A stretch of DNA of 64,000 nucleotides, taken from positions 2,852,001-2,916,000 of the forward strand of contig NZ_OX458333.1 in the NCBI RefSeq assembly GCF_949769195.1, given 5' to 3'. Shown here piece after piece: positions 1 to 7,562 of the stretch. Below the pieces are notes generated by a model. That model was not told the origin of the DNA, made no database searches, and worked only from the letters and a program-made list of their open reading frames with translations. The DNA is from Methylocaldum szegediense. Lineage in GTDB: Bacteria; Pseudomonadota; Gammaproteobacteria; Methylococcales; Methylococcaceae. Both the position numbers and the translations under genes were made by a program. Positions within the stretch are counted from its first letter, which is position 1; every line of letters starts with the position of its first letter.

Positions 1-600
1 CAGCGGCCGTACCGGAGCGAACGGCCGGTCGTCTGTTTGGACGAGACCTTTATCCAGCTGATCGGCGAGGTCCGAGAACCGCTGCCGAGGGAGCCGGGGC
101 GGGTGGCACGTTATGACAGCGTCTATGTGCGGAACGGGGTGGCGAGTGTGTTCTTGGCCTTCGAGCCGCTGGCCGGGTGGCGTGACGTTCAGGTCACCGA
201 TGGCCGGACCCGTCAGGACTTTGCCCAGGTTGTGCGAACCCTGCTGGAGGGGCGCTATCGGGAGGCAGATAAAATCGTGTTGGTGATGGATCAGCTAAAC
301 ACCCATTCGACGGCGAGCCTCTATGAAGCTTTTGCGCCGGAGGAGGCTCGACGGCTCGCCGAGCGGCTGGAGATTCACCACACGCCGAAGCACGGGAGCT
401 GGCTGGACATGGTGGAAATTGAACTCAGCGCTTTGGCCCGCGATCTGCCGGAGCGGATCGGCGAACGGGCCGACCGGGTCCGGCATGTCGCCGCCTGGGC
501 GCAGCGCCGTAACCAAACCCAAGTGAAAGCCAACTGGCAATTCACCACGGCCGACGCGCGGATCAAACTCCGTAGGCTTTACCCCACGTTTGACGGGTGA
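1..600 (+). CDS. IS630 family transposase, C-terminal part
   Basis: The reading frame is already open at base 1, so this is the C-terminal 199 residues of a transposase whose N-terminal helix-turn-helix is outside the window. The DDE catalytic triad is visible: Asp in LDETF, Asp in VMDQLNTH, and Glu in the LDMVEIE segment after HTPKHGSW, all typical of IS630 family RNase H-fold transposases. The TTG at 37 should not be read as the start. The frame runs intact to TGA at 598-600, so this copy could be functional if its missing part is whole. The gutted copy at 6149-6677 encodes a near-identical C-terminus. Confidence 0.9.
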   Translation, partial: QRPYRSERPVVCLDETFIQLIGEVREPLPREPGRVARYDSVYVRNGVASVFLAFEPLAGWRDVQVTDGRTRQDFAQVVRTLLEGRYREADKIVLVMDQLNTHSTASLYEAFAPEEARRLAERLEIHHTPKHGSWLDMVEIELSALARDLPERIGERADRVRHVAAWAQRRNQTQVKANWQFTTADARIKLRRLYPTFDG

Positions 601-612
601 CGGAGCACTAGT
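1..612 (+). mobile_element. IS630-type insertion sequence, right end only
   Basis: The window opens inside an insertion sequence of the IS630 type; its left end lies outside. The right boundary is placed at an ACTAGT (607-612) just after the transposase stop, because a second, damaged copy at 6120-6761 has ACTAGT at both ends. IS630 elements insert at TA, which fits the TA inside this hexamer. The boundary is inferred from two copies only. Confidence 0.75.
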
Positions 613-688
613 AACCTTGCCCAAAGTACGGACCGACTAGCGCGTATTCGATCAGGCGCACTCCACTCGGATTCAGAGGAGACTCACC

Positions 689-1606
689 ATGACGGAACCC
701 GCTCTCATACGCGGACTCTGGTGCGCGACGCTGACACCACTCGGGCGCGACGGAAATGTCGACCACGCGAGACTCGCGTCGCACGTGCAGCGGCTACTGG
801 CCAAGGGCGTCGACGGCGTCGTGCCGTTCGGTACAACCGGCGAAGGTCCTTCTTTCTCCGTCGCCGAGCGCTGCGAGGCTTTGGATGCGTTGTTGACCGC
901 CGACGTCAGTCCGAACCGCCTGCTTGCCGCTACCGGTGCCGCCGCGTTCGCCGACACCCTCGCGCTGACGCGGCATGCGCTGGAATCCGGCTGTCCGCGC
1001 TGCTTAATCCTGCCACCGTTCTTCTGGAAACCTTTAACCGATGAGGCCTTGTTCCGCTACTACGCCAGCCTGATCGATGCCGTCGGCGACGCGCGCCTGC
1101 GCGTCTATCTGTACCATATCCCGCAGCTATCGGCCGCGCCGATCCGTCCCGAAGTCGTTGTTCGTCTCTCGACCAACTATCCTGGCATCATCGCCGGCGT
1201 GAAGGACAGCAGCGGCGATTTCGAACATACCGCCCAGCTGCTGGAGCGTGCACCCGAGCTTTCGATACTGGTTGGCCACGAGCCTCATCTGGTCAGGCTG
1301 ATGCGCGCGGGCGGTGCAGGGACGATTTGCGGCATCGCGAACCTTTTTCCAGAGCTGATCGCTGCTCTGCTCAAACCGGACACGACTGCTGACGACGAAT
1401 CCCGCGTCCGCACTTTCCTGGACATCGTCTTGCGTTATCCCTTCGTCCCTGCGTTCAAGGCGATCCGTGCTGCGCAGACCAGAGATTCCGCCTGGCTTGT
1501 ACCCCGGCCGCCATTATTGCCTCTTACCGACGACGAGAGGGCGACCCTAATTTCCGCACTTCGAAGCGCCGGCTTCGACATCACGCCGGAAGCGGAACGA
1601 TGGTGA
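689..1606 (+). CDS. Dihydrodipicolinate synthase (DapA) family aldolase/lyase
   Basis: A 305-residue TIM-barrel protein of the DapA/N-acetylneuraminate lyase superfamily, class I aldolases that use a Schiff-base lysine on pyruvate-like donors. The GTTGE substrate-carboxylate motif is at residues 48-52, the catalytic Tyr at about 142 (YLYHIP) and the Schiff-base Lys at 172 (GVKDSSGD). A good Shine-Dalgarno (GAGGAG) precedes the ATG. The family covers many substrates. It stands alone, just downstream of an IS630 end and without lysine-pathway neighbours, so it is less likely to be the housekeeping dapA than a sugar-acid or keto-acid aldolase. It is convergent with the histidine kinase gene. Substrate unknown. 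Confidence 0.85.
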   Translation: MTEPALIRGLWCATLTPLGRDGNVDHARLASHVQRLLAKGVDGVVPFGTTGEGPSFSVAERCEALDALLTADVSPNRLLAATGAAAFADTLALTRHALESGCPRCLILPPFFWKPLTDEALFRYYASLIDAVGDARLRVYLYHIPQLSAAPIRPEVVVRLSTNYPGIIAGVKDSSGDFEHTAQLLERAPELSILVGHEPHLVRLMRAGGAGTICGIANLFPELIAALLKPDTTADDESRVRTFLDIVLRYPFVPAFKAIRAAQTRDSAWLVPRPPLLPLTDDERATLISALRSAGFDITPEAERW

Positions 1607-1656
1607 CGCTCACGGCATCTGCATCGGCCGATTCTCGAACTTCCACTTATTCCGAC

Positions 1657-3054
1657 TTACGGAAAACGCCGCAGGCCAATAGCCCGTTGCCGACGAATGG
1701 TTTTGGCCTGGCTACGAGACACCGGCAAACGCACCCGCGCTTCCAGGCCGCCTTGTGGACGGTTGTGGAGGCTCAACGTTCCGCCCTGGGCAGCCAGCAG
1801 ATTCGCGGCGATCGAAAGGCCCAAACCGGTGCCACCGGTTTCCCGCGAGCGTGAGGTCTCCAAGCGAAAAAACGGTTGCATGACTTTTTCCAAATACTCT
1901 TCCGGAATACCGGGGCCCGAATCCGTTATCCTGATCAGCCAGTTGCCGCCGGAGCGCTTGAGACTGATATCCGCTTTTCCGCCGTATTTCACCGCGTTGT
2001 CAATCAGGTTGGCAAAGCTGCGCCTTAGGGCCTCCGGCCGCCCTAACGTCAATGCGCCATCCGGTCCGTCAAAGCGGACCTCGCCGCCGGCGTCGACCGT
2101 ATCGTCACAGAGGCTTTGCAACAGGGCGCTGAGATCTACGATTTGCGGCGGCGGTCCCGAGTCGAGGCTCCGTGCGAGATCCAATCCTTCATCGACCAAC
2201 GCCTGCATAGCGGCGACATCCTCCACCAGCCGGGCCCTCAGCGGCTCATCCCGGCATTGCTCCAGCCGGAGTCGCAAGCGGGTCAGCGGCGTCTTCAGGT
2301 CATGGGTAATGGCGGCAAGAATGCGGGTCCTCTCCTCGATATGGGAACGCAAGCGCTCCCGCATTCGGTTGAAGGTCCGGGCGGCTTGCCTGACTTCGAT
2401 AGGTCCCGATTCGTCTACCGCGGGATGATCCGGATCTAGGCCGAACGATTCGGCGGCTTGAACGAGTCGTCGTAAGGGTTGCAGAACCAGGCGGACGGCG
2501 AACCAGGCCAAGATCGCCAAGAGCCCCGCTAAAATCGAAAGGTTGACGATGAATCCCACGGCTCCCGGCTGTCGCGGAGGAGGCATTTCGCGGCGTGCTT
2601 CGATCACTACGCGTTGTCCGTCCGCAAACCGTACCCGCGCCCCTAGCGTGCGGGATGGCGGACAGTCGGCCTCACCACCATCAGGGCAGTCGGAGTCCAC
2701 GGTTCGCCAAGCCGTTTCCACCAAAACCGTCGGTCCTGCCGCTTCGCTCAAGGCGGCAGTGAACGATGGTTGGCTTTGAACGGGTTCCGCCGCTTCGCCC
2801 GCGGCCCGAATACTCCATTGGCCGGATGGCAGGGCATGAACGGCGGCAAGGCGCTGCTCGGGCGGCAAAACGGACAGCAGATGCAGAATATCGGCGATTC
2901 GATCGGCCGCGCCTTGTTCTCGAAAACTGTGCACGATGTGACTGCGCTCCCGCAATGCCAGTCCCAGGGTCACGAATACCGCTAACAACACCCCGGCGAG
3001 CAACAAAAGGAATAGCCGGACAGTAAGCGAACGGGGCGGAAAGGCAAAACTCAT
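1657..3054 (-). CDS. Sensor histidine kinase, EnvZ/OmpR-type
   Basis: A 465-residue inner-membrane histidine kinase, the partner of the response regulator just upstream. One membrane helix lies at about residues 12-33 and another at about 165-190, enclosing a periplasmic sensor of roughly 130 residues with two cysteines (122-131 region) that could form a disulfide. HAMP follows at about 190-240. The dimerisation/phosphoacceptor motif has His at about 251 (AAITHDLKTPLTR). The ATPase domain shows the N box (NLIDNAVKYG), G1 (DSGPGIP) and G2 (GTGLGLSI). The ATG overlaps the regulator stop by 4 bases (ATGA), so the two are translationally coupled. The signal is unknown; the divergent Spy-like gene suggests envelope stress or metal sensing. 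Confidence 0.93.
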   Translation of the reverse strand: MSFAFPPRSLTVRLFLLLLAGVLLAVFVTLGLALRERSHIVHSFREQGAADRIADILHLLSVLPPEQRLAAVHALPSGQWSIRAAGEAAEPVQSQPSFTAALSEAAGPTVLVETAWRTVDSDCPDGGEADCPPSRTLGARVRFADGQRVVIEARREMPPPRQPGAVGFIVNLSILAGLLAILAWFAVRLVLQPLRRLVQAAESFGLDPDHPAVDESGPIEVRQAARTFNRMRERLRSHIEERTRILAAITHDLKTPLTRLRLRLEQCRDEPLRARLVEDVAAMQALVDEGLDLARSLDSGPPPQIVDLSALLQSLCDDTVDAGGEVRFDGPDGALTLGRPEALRRSFANLIDNAVKYGGKADISLKRSGGNWLIRITDSGPGIPEEYLEKVMQPFFRLETSRSRETGGTGLGLSIAANLLAAQGGTLSLHNRPQGGLEARVRLPVSRSQAKTIRRQRAIGLRRFP

Positions 3055-3773
3055 GGTTCCCGCTCCACCGCGGCGGCCAGCACATATCCCTCGTTGCGAA
3101 GGGTCTTGATCAGACGCGGGGCCCGTGCGTTGTCACCCAGCTTTTGGCGCAGACGGCTGACCCGAAGGTCGATGGAACGATCGAAGGGATCGGCCTCTCG
3201 TCCCCGGAGCAGATCCATGAGCTGATCGCGGGTGAGCACCCGGTTGGGATGAGTGAGAAATACCTCCAGCAACCGGTATTCCGCTCCCGACAGCGCCACC
3301 ACTACACCCTCGGGCGAGGTGAGTTGCCGCGTCTGCCCGTCCAGGGTCCAGCCGGCGAAGCGCCAGCGCTGCACCTCCTCGGAAACACCCCGGCTCGGCA
3401 GCGACCGAGCGCGGCGCAGAATATTACGAATGCGCGCCAGGAGTTCGCGCGGTTCGAACGGCTTGGCGAGATAGTCGTCGGCGCCCATTTCCAGCCCCAG
3501 CACCCGGTCGATCGGTTCTCCGCGAGCCGTGAGCATGAGCACCGGAAGATCGGAGCGGGCGCGTAAGTCGCGGCATAGGCTCAAGCCATCCTGACCCGGC
3601 AACATCAGGTCGAGAACGATCAGGTCGATGCCGCTAGTCTCCAGAATCTCGCGCATCTGCCGGCCGTCGGCGGCCAAGCTGACACGGTAACCGTGCTGCT
3701 TCAGATAATCGCCGACCAACATACGGATTTCGCGGTCATCGTCGACAATGAGAATATGTTCGGAGTTGTTCAT
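3051..3773 (-). CDS. OmpR/PhoB-family response regulator
   Basis: A 240-residue two-domain regulator. The receiver domain has the acidic pocket (VDDD at residues 10-13) and the phosphoacceptor Asp at about 55 (LIVLDLMLPG), followed by the switch Thr (MLTARG) and the conserved Lys (YLAKPFEPREL). The C-terminal winged-helix domain (about 140-235) includes the RSIDLRVSRLRQKLG recognition segment typical of the family. The frame extends upstream to 3809, but the receiver fold starts at the ATG at 3773, which is chosen here. First gene of a two-gene operon with the kinase. The divergent upstream region carries repeats at 3814-3864 that are good candidates for its own binding sites. Confidence 0.94.
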   Translation of the reverse strand: MNNSEHILIVDDDREIRMLVGDYLKQHGYRVSLAADGRQMREILETSGIDLIVLDLMLPGQDGLSLCRDLRARSDLPVLMLTARGEPIDRVLGLEMGADDYLAKPFEPRELLARIRNILRRARSLPSRGVSEEVQRWRFAGWTLDGQTRQLTSPEGVVVALSGAEYRLLEVFLTHPNRVLTRDQLMDLLRGREADPFDRSIDLRVSRLRQKLGDNARAPRLIKTLRNEGYVLAAAVEREP

Positions 3774-3813
3774 GGTGGCTTTTTTACCGTGCTTGCCGAC
3801 GGACGTCATGGGC

Positions 3814-3864
3814 TTTTGTATCGTTTTGTATCAACCGCGGCGGACGACAAGAAACGATACAAAA
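3814..3864. promoter_or_regulatory. Candidate operator: tandem TTTTGTATC plus inverted copy
   Basis: TTTTGTATC occurs at 3814-3822 and again at 3824-3832, a 10-base repeat period. The complementary GATACAAAA lies at 3856-3864. Over 13 bases, TTTTGTATCGTTT (3814-3826) and AAACGATACAAAA (3852-3864) are perfect inverted repeats. Tandem half-sites one helical turn apart are the classic binding arrangement of OmpR/PhoB-family regulators. The block lies between the divergent regulator and Spy-like genes, so it could control both. Binding is inferred. Confidence 0.55.
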
Positions 3865-3991
3865 TCGCGGCCATTCGGACACATGCCCGATACATGAGCG
3901 CTGTGAAATAGACCCCGAAGACGACGGGATGGTCCCGACGGTCTAAACAAAATCGGCTTCAGCCGAGATTTCACGAACAGGAGGAATCCAC

Positions 3992-4489
3992 ATGAAATCT
4001 TACCCCAAAGCACTCTTGATCGGTCTTGCCCTGCTGACCCCGGTTGCCGCAATCGCCGAATCCGCAGAAATCAAGGGCGAATCCGGCGCATACAGCCAAG
4101 GCCCCGCCGGTTCGCGGGCGGAACGCCGGCAACGCTTCATGGAAGAGCGCTTGGCAGAACTACGCAACGAATTGAAGCTTACCCAGGCTCAAGAAGCGGA
4201 TTGGAACACCTGGACGGCCAAAATCAAGGAAATCAAGGAGAAGAAGAAACAATCCCGTCCCGACCGGGAAGCCTTAAAGAATCTGCCGGCCCCGGAGCGT
4301 CTCGAAAAGATGATCGAACTTCACAAGGCAAGAACGGCCTATTTGGAAGAAGCCCTGGCCGCTACCAAGACCTTCTATGCGACGCTGACCCCGGAACAGC
4401 GAAAAGTCTTCGACGAGAAGACGCCGTTCGGCAAGCACGGTCATAAAAAATGGAAACACGGCGGTCCGCGCCACCCCGGTTCTAAATAA
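3992..4489 (+). CDS. Spy/CpxP-like periplasmic LTxxQ protein
   Basis: A 165-residue exported protein. Residues 1-22 form a signal peptide ending in AIA. The mature part is highly charged and helical, with the two LTxxQ-type repeats that mark the Spy/CpxP family: LTQAQ at 63-67 and LTPEQ at 132-136. Family members are periplasmic, ATP-independent chaperones or stress-sensor inhibitors. The C-terminus is rich in His and Lys (GKHGHKKWKHGGPRHPG), suggesting metal binding. A GGAGG ribosome site lies 8-13 bases before the ATG. The gene is divergent from the two-component operon, an arrangement like cpxP with cpxRA, and is probably its target. The exact function is inferred. Confidence 0.8.
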   Translation: MKSYPKALLIGLALLTPVAAIAESAEIKGESGAYSQGPAGSRAERRQRFMEERLAELRNELKLTQAQEADWNTWTAKIKEIKEKKKQSRPDREALKNLPAPERLEKMIELHKARTAYLEEALAATKTFYATLTPEQRKVFDEKTPFGKHGHKKWKHGGPRHPGSK

Positions 4490-4514
4490 TGGGACGGTCC
4501 GTAATCCGGGACAT

Positions 4515-5516
4515 CTAAACCCTAGAAAGCGGGTTAGCCGGGCTACCGGCTAACCCGCCGCAGGCTGATACGCTTTCAGAGATCGCAAGCCGCTGCCAAC
4601 GGTGCCTTGCAAATACGACGACGGCAATAGTCACCCCGAGTGTTTCAAATAACTCCTCGGTGAGAAGAACGAACTGCCCAAGAGTTGTGGTAAACCATTC
4701 ATCTCCCATTTGTGCAAAGCCGTTCGCCTCAACCGTTTCCAAGCCTACTGCACCGGTGACGAACACGACTCCGGCGAGGACAAGCTGCCATAGAGCTCGA
4801 ATATCGACCGCCCGGCACGCAATGACAAAAAGCCAGGCGCTCATAAATACCAACAAAAGCAGAAAAACAAGCGGCCAATAATAAGTTTTAACCGATCCGA
4901 CACTCACAGTGCCCTCTCCGCTCCCCACCAATCCGCTGCCTTTCAACAGAGAGCCCGCCGCCTCATGGAGAGAGAACAGTTCATCGAACCCGAGGTAGGT
5001 AAACACCAGAGTAGACGCAAACCAAAAAACTTTACGGTCGAGCCGATAGCACTGAAAGGCAAGCCACGCTGCAAACCAAAGCTGGAACGTTGCGAAAAAT
5101 GCCGGAATCCGGAATTCAGCACCCATCCAGAATGCGGCCCGTAGCGCTCCGAGCTCGTCCATTCCTTTATCGCGTGTAAGCCAAAAACAGAGCGCAAGAA
5201 ATACCTCTATTGCTATCAATACCGCACCCAGAGTGCCTGCCCGCTGTGATGGATTCGCTTGCTGCCACCATGTGAAAAAGCTGGGCGCGAAGCGGTCTGC
5301 AACAAGCGCTGTTCCTGCAAGCCCCCAAACGAGCGCCTCGAGTAACCAGAGGTGGAAACGGTGCGGCCATGCTGCCCAAGCTACGGATACCGCCGACTCT
5401 CCTTTAGCCAAAATGGCCGGAAGCAATAGCACGTGCAGAACTGTACCGGCTCCTATCAACAACACCGATATCCATCGAAACGGGTGGTATGAAAGGTCAA
5501 TACTATTAGTATTCAT
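4515..5516 (-). CDS. Multi-pass membrane protein of unknown function
   Basis: A protein of about 333 residues from the ATG at 5516, which has an AGGG ribosome site 7 bases upstream; the frame continues to 5618 but the two earlier ATGs lack one. About eight hydrophobic membrane segments are visible. Acidic motifs on or near the membrane, DELFSLHE in the middle and LLTEELFETLGV near the end, look conserved-type and could bind a metal or proton, but I do not recognise the family. The last 20 or so residues are encoded across a terminator-like hairpin and may be a dispensable extension. The gene is convergent with the Spy-like gene. Confidence 0.65.
   Translation of the reverse strand: MNTNSIDLSYHPFRWISVLLIGAGTVLHVLLLPAILAKGESAVSVAWAAWPHRFHLWLLEALVWGLAGTALVADRFAPSFFTWWQQANPSQRAGTLGAVLIAIEVFLALCFWLTRDKGMDELGALRAAFWMGAEFRIPAFFATFQLWFAAWLAFQCYRLDRKVFWFASTLVFTYLGFDELFSLHEAAGSLLKGSGLVGSGEGTVSVGSVKTYYWPLVFLLLLVFMSAWLFVIACRAVDIRALWQLVLAGVVFVTGAVGLETVEANGFAQMGDEWFTTTLGQFVLLTEELFETLGVTIAVVVFARHRWQRLAISESVSACGGLAGSPANPLSRV
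4529..4558 (-). terminator. Strong hairpin inside the 3' end of the membrane protein ORF
   Basis: GCGGGTTAGCCGG (4529-4541) and CCGGCTAACCCGC (4546-4558) form a perfect 13-bp stem with a 4-base loop. Read on the minus strand it is followed by TTTCTAGGGTTT, a weak U-rich tail. It sits before the stop of the minus-strand ORF (4515-4517) and between two convergent genes, so it probably terminates transcription of one or both. Confidence 0.6.
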
Positions 5517-6119
5517 TTTTTGATCCCTAGAAACGGTTTCAGCCATGTAACCAGTGTGTCTTATATATCGTGCAGTAGAGTTCCAACAAAAATTGGACGA
5601 TTCACACAGTCTTGTCATCTTGATCTTGTATAGTCAAAAAGGATTTTTTCTCGCTAGGCGAAACCTACGACATGTTTCGAATTTGCCCTCGGGAGGCCGC
5701 TACTCTTCACCGGAGCCCATGCTCATCGATCTACCGGGACAACTAGACCGAGGGAATAGGATGACAGCGTAACCACGACCATACTTACGAAAGAAAGTAA
5801 GCGTTCAGCGGTGCGAAGGCCAATGAAGCAGCGTCAGTGAAAGCTCACCCCTGGCACCACGGACCGAAACCAATGCGCTCTAAGGTTTTTACAAACATGT
5901 TGACAGCGAAGGTTTTAATCGACCACACGAGCCGTTTGGTTTAGGATCGGCCGAGATGATGCCGATCTCCTGAAGGTCAGCCGGCCTGGAACCTGCTAAG
6001 GACCGGACCTAACCGGAGCGAGGACTTTTGCTTACCGGCCAATTTACCGGCATTGACGCGGAATTAAGTTTCGGTTTCGAAATGGCGACTTGAAACGTGT
6101 GTTGCACGCGAGGCGAGCG
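5517..6119. other. Intergenic region with no supported gene
   Basis: About 600 bases between the membrane protein start and the IS630 remnant. Open frames are short and lack ribosome sites or recognisable products. A promoter for the membrane protein gene is expected at its left end, but no convincing -35/-10 pair was found. A TTGACA at about 5899 has no clear partner. Confidence 0.5.
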
Positions 6120-6761
6120 ACTAGTACTCCTCACCCTTCAAGCGTGGGTTAAAGCTTACGGAGTTTGATGCGCGTGTCAGCAGTGGTGAACTGCCAGTTG
6201 GCTTTCACTTGGGTTTGGTTACGGCGCTGCACCCAGGCGGCGACATGCCGGACCCGGTCGGCCCGCTCGCCAATCCGCTCCGGCAGATGGCGGGCCAAAA
6301 CGCTGAGTTCAATTTCCGCCGTGTCCAGCCAGCTCCCGTGCTTCGGCGTGTGGTGAATCTCCAGCCGTTCGGCAAGACGTGGGGCTCCTGGAACCCACCA
6401 AGCTTGCGGGGCCGCGGCCCGGTGGCCTTGTGGCGGTACAAGGCCGCCTCCAAGCCGGACTCACGAACTCTTGCCGTGCCCGGTGCACTGTCGACAGACT
6501 CGTGTCCAAAGCCGGTACGATCGCCCCATCCCTCCAGTCCGGCCCCGCCTCGCTTTTATCCGCTTTCAAGAGAATGTGGGCTGGGGTGGCCGTGGTCGCC
6601 GCATGGCGGCCTTTGGACCACAATTCTTCCAAGCGTTGGTGTTCGGCTTCGGTTAGGCGGACCACATAACGGGGCATGGCGTGATCTCCAGTGCACGGGC
6701 AAAGCCATGACCACGTACGAACTCCGTTCGGTTGTCAACTTGAAGCGGTTGGGGCACTAGT
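6120..6761 (-). mobile_element. Gutted IS630-type element (remnant)
   Basis: The element is bounded by ACTAGT at 6120-6125 and 6756-6761. Its imperfect terminal inverted repeats start CTAGTACTCCTCACCC at the left and, read inward from the right, CTAGTGCCCCAACCGC. It is only about 640 bases long and lies opposite in orientation to the copy at 1-612. A large internal deletion has removed the first two catalytic residues, so it cannot transpose by itself, though both ends remain and might be mobilised by a whole relative. Confidence 0.75.
6149..6677 (-). pseudogene. IS630 transposase remnant with internal deletion and frameshifts
   Basis: The N-terminus starts at the ATG at 6677 (MPRYVVRLTEAEHQ) and keeps part of the helix-turn-helix. 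After RARQEFV the frame shifts to continue as LEAALYRHKATG and GGFQEP. The sequence then jumps to the C-terminal HHTPKHGSWLD segment seen in the copy at 1-600, in yet another frame, and ends at TAA 6149-6151. Roughly 190 residues including the two catalytic Asp are lost. The C-terminal 75 codons are almost identical to the copy at the window start, so the decay may be recent. Confidence 0.8.
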
Positions 6762-6770
6762 AGGAGGAAC

Positions 6771-6908
6771 GTGGAACTGAAACGCAAAGTACAGGACTAC
6801 CTGCGTCGCTTCAGAAACGACCGAGCGTATCCGGCATTTTTTCAAGCCGCCGAGCGTAACCTATGCGGTTACGACAGCATAACTCTGGTTTTAAAGCCGG
6901 AACAATAA
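6771..6908 (+). CDS. Possible small protein or truncated gene tail beside the IS remnant
   Basis: A 45-codon frame starts at GTG 6771 and ends at TAA 6906-6908. It encodes a protein-like sequence beginning VELKRKVQDYLRRF and ending in LVLKPEQ. An AGGAGG lies at 6762-6767 but only 3 bases from the GTG, closer than normal. The frame stays open upstream into the IS end, so it may instead be the C-terminus of a gene cut by the insertion. No family recognised. Confidence 0.3.
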   Translation: MELKRKVQDYLRRFRNDRAYPAFFQAAERNLCGYDSITLVLKPEQ

Positions 6909-7007
6909 AACAACCGATTGCAAGCGAAAGGGATTCGACTCGAGTCCCGCTGCAATTGGAGCAAACGAAAAATAAAGCTTGACCTCCCTCTTCCCCCGGA
7001 AGATTGA

Positions 7008-7211
7008 TATCCCAGAAGACCCACACCCTCCGAGGCGGTCGAGGCTGAGCGGCTCACCGACGCGGCGGAACAGCGTTCGCCCGGGGATGTGCTGCGGCAA
7101 CAGGAGGCGAATGCGATGGGCGTTTTTAACACGCCGACAGAGACGAACTGCGCCCTCGAAGCTGAGAACCGTGCATGGGTGCCTTCGGCTTTAACGACAA
7201 AAGAAAGCTGA
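7008..7211 (+). pseudogene. Possible gene fragment without a start codon
   Basis: The frame from 7008 to TGA 7209-7211 has no start codon near its beginning (first ATG at 7116). Its composition is protein-like and rich in Ala, Glu and Gln (EAVEAERLTDAAEQRS, then GDVLRQQEANAMGVF). Other frames over this stretch read as low-quality Arg/Pro-rich sequence. It may be the remains of a gene lost between the IS630 remnant and the tRNA. No family recognised; chance openness is possible. Confidence 0.22.
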
Positions 7212-7299
7212 GCAGAGAACCCCGCGGATGAGCTGATACGATGACAAACCTTTGGGCCGGATCAACTGGCCGTTGCTTATACTGCACCGGGGACAAACA

Positions 7300-7375
7300 T
7301 GGCGTCCCCAAGGGGGTTCGAACCCCTGTTGCCGCCGTGAGAGGGCGGAGTCCTAGGCCGCTAGACGATGGGGAC
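7300..7375 (-). tRNA. tRNA-Glu (anticodon CTC)
   Basis: A complete cloverleaf can be folded on the minus strand: acceptor GTCCCCA with TGGGGAC, anticodon stem CCGCC/GGCGG around the loop CTCTCAC, and T-arm AGGGG/CCCCT around TTCGAAC. The anticodon is CTC, at 7339-7341. The 3' CCA is encoded (7300-7302). The sequence closely matches bacterial tRNA-Glu, which usually carries TTC; the CTC isoacceptor reads GAG only. Confidence 0.96.
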
Positions 7376-7522
7376 GTGGGAGAAGAACTAATACATTACC
7401 GCGAGACGGCCGATTGATCAAATCAAATTTCTCCGCGGTTCGCGCCGTTCTGCCAAGCTGATGTTGGCCCAATTTACCCCGAATATGAGGCAAGGTTCAC
7501 AATGAAACTATTATTATAATCG

Positions 7523-7545
7523 CCCGGGAACCGAAAGTTCCCGGG
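7523..7545 (-). terminator. Hairpin downstream of icd
   Basis: CCCGGGAAC (7523-7531) and GTTCCCGGG (7537-7545) form a perfect 9-bp stem with a 5-base loop, 18 bases beyond the icd stop. There is no T-run after it on the minus strand (CGATTATAAT follows), so it is a terminator or 3'-end stabiliser by position only. Confidence 0.5.
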
Positions 7546-7562
7546 AAAATTCCGCCCTTTGA

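Noticed and set aside
7300-7375. tRNA-Glu as the attachment site of an integrated element
   Set aside because: No integrase gene or second copy of the tRNA 3' end was found nearby, so integration at this tRNA is unsupported.
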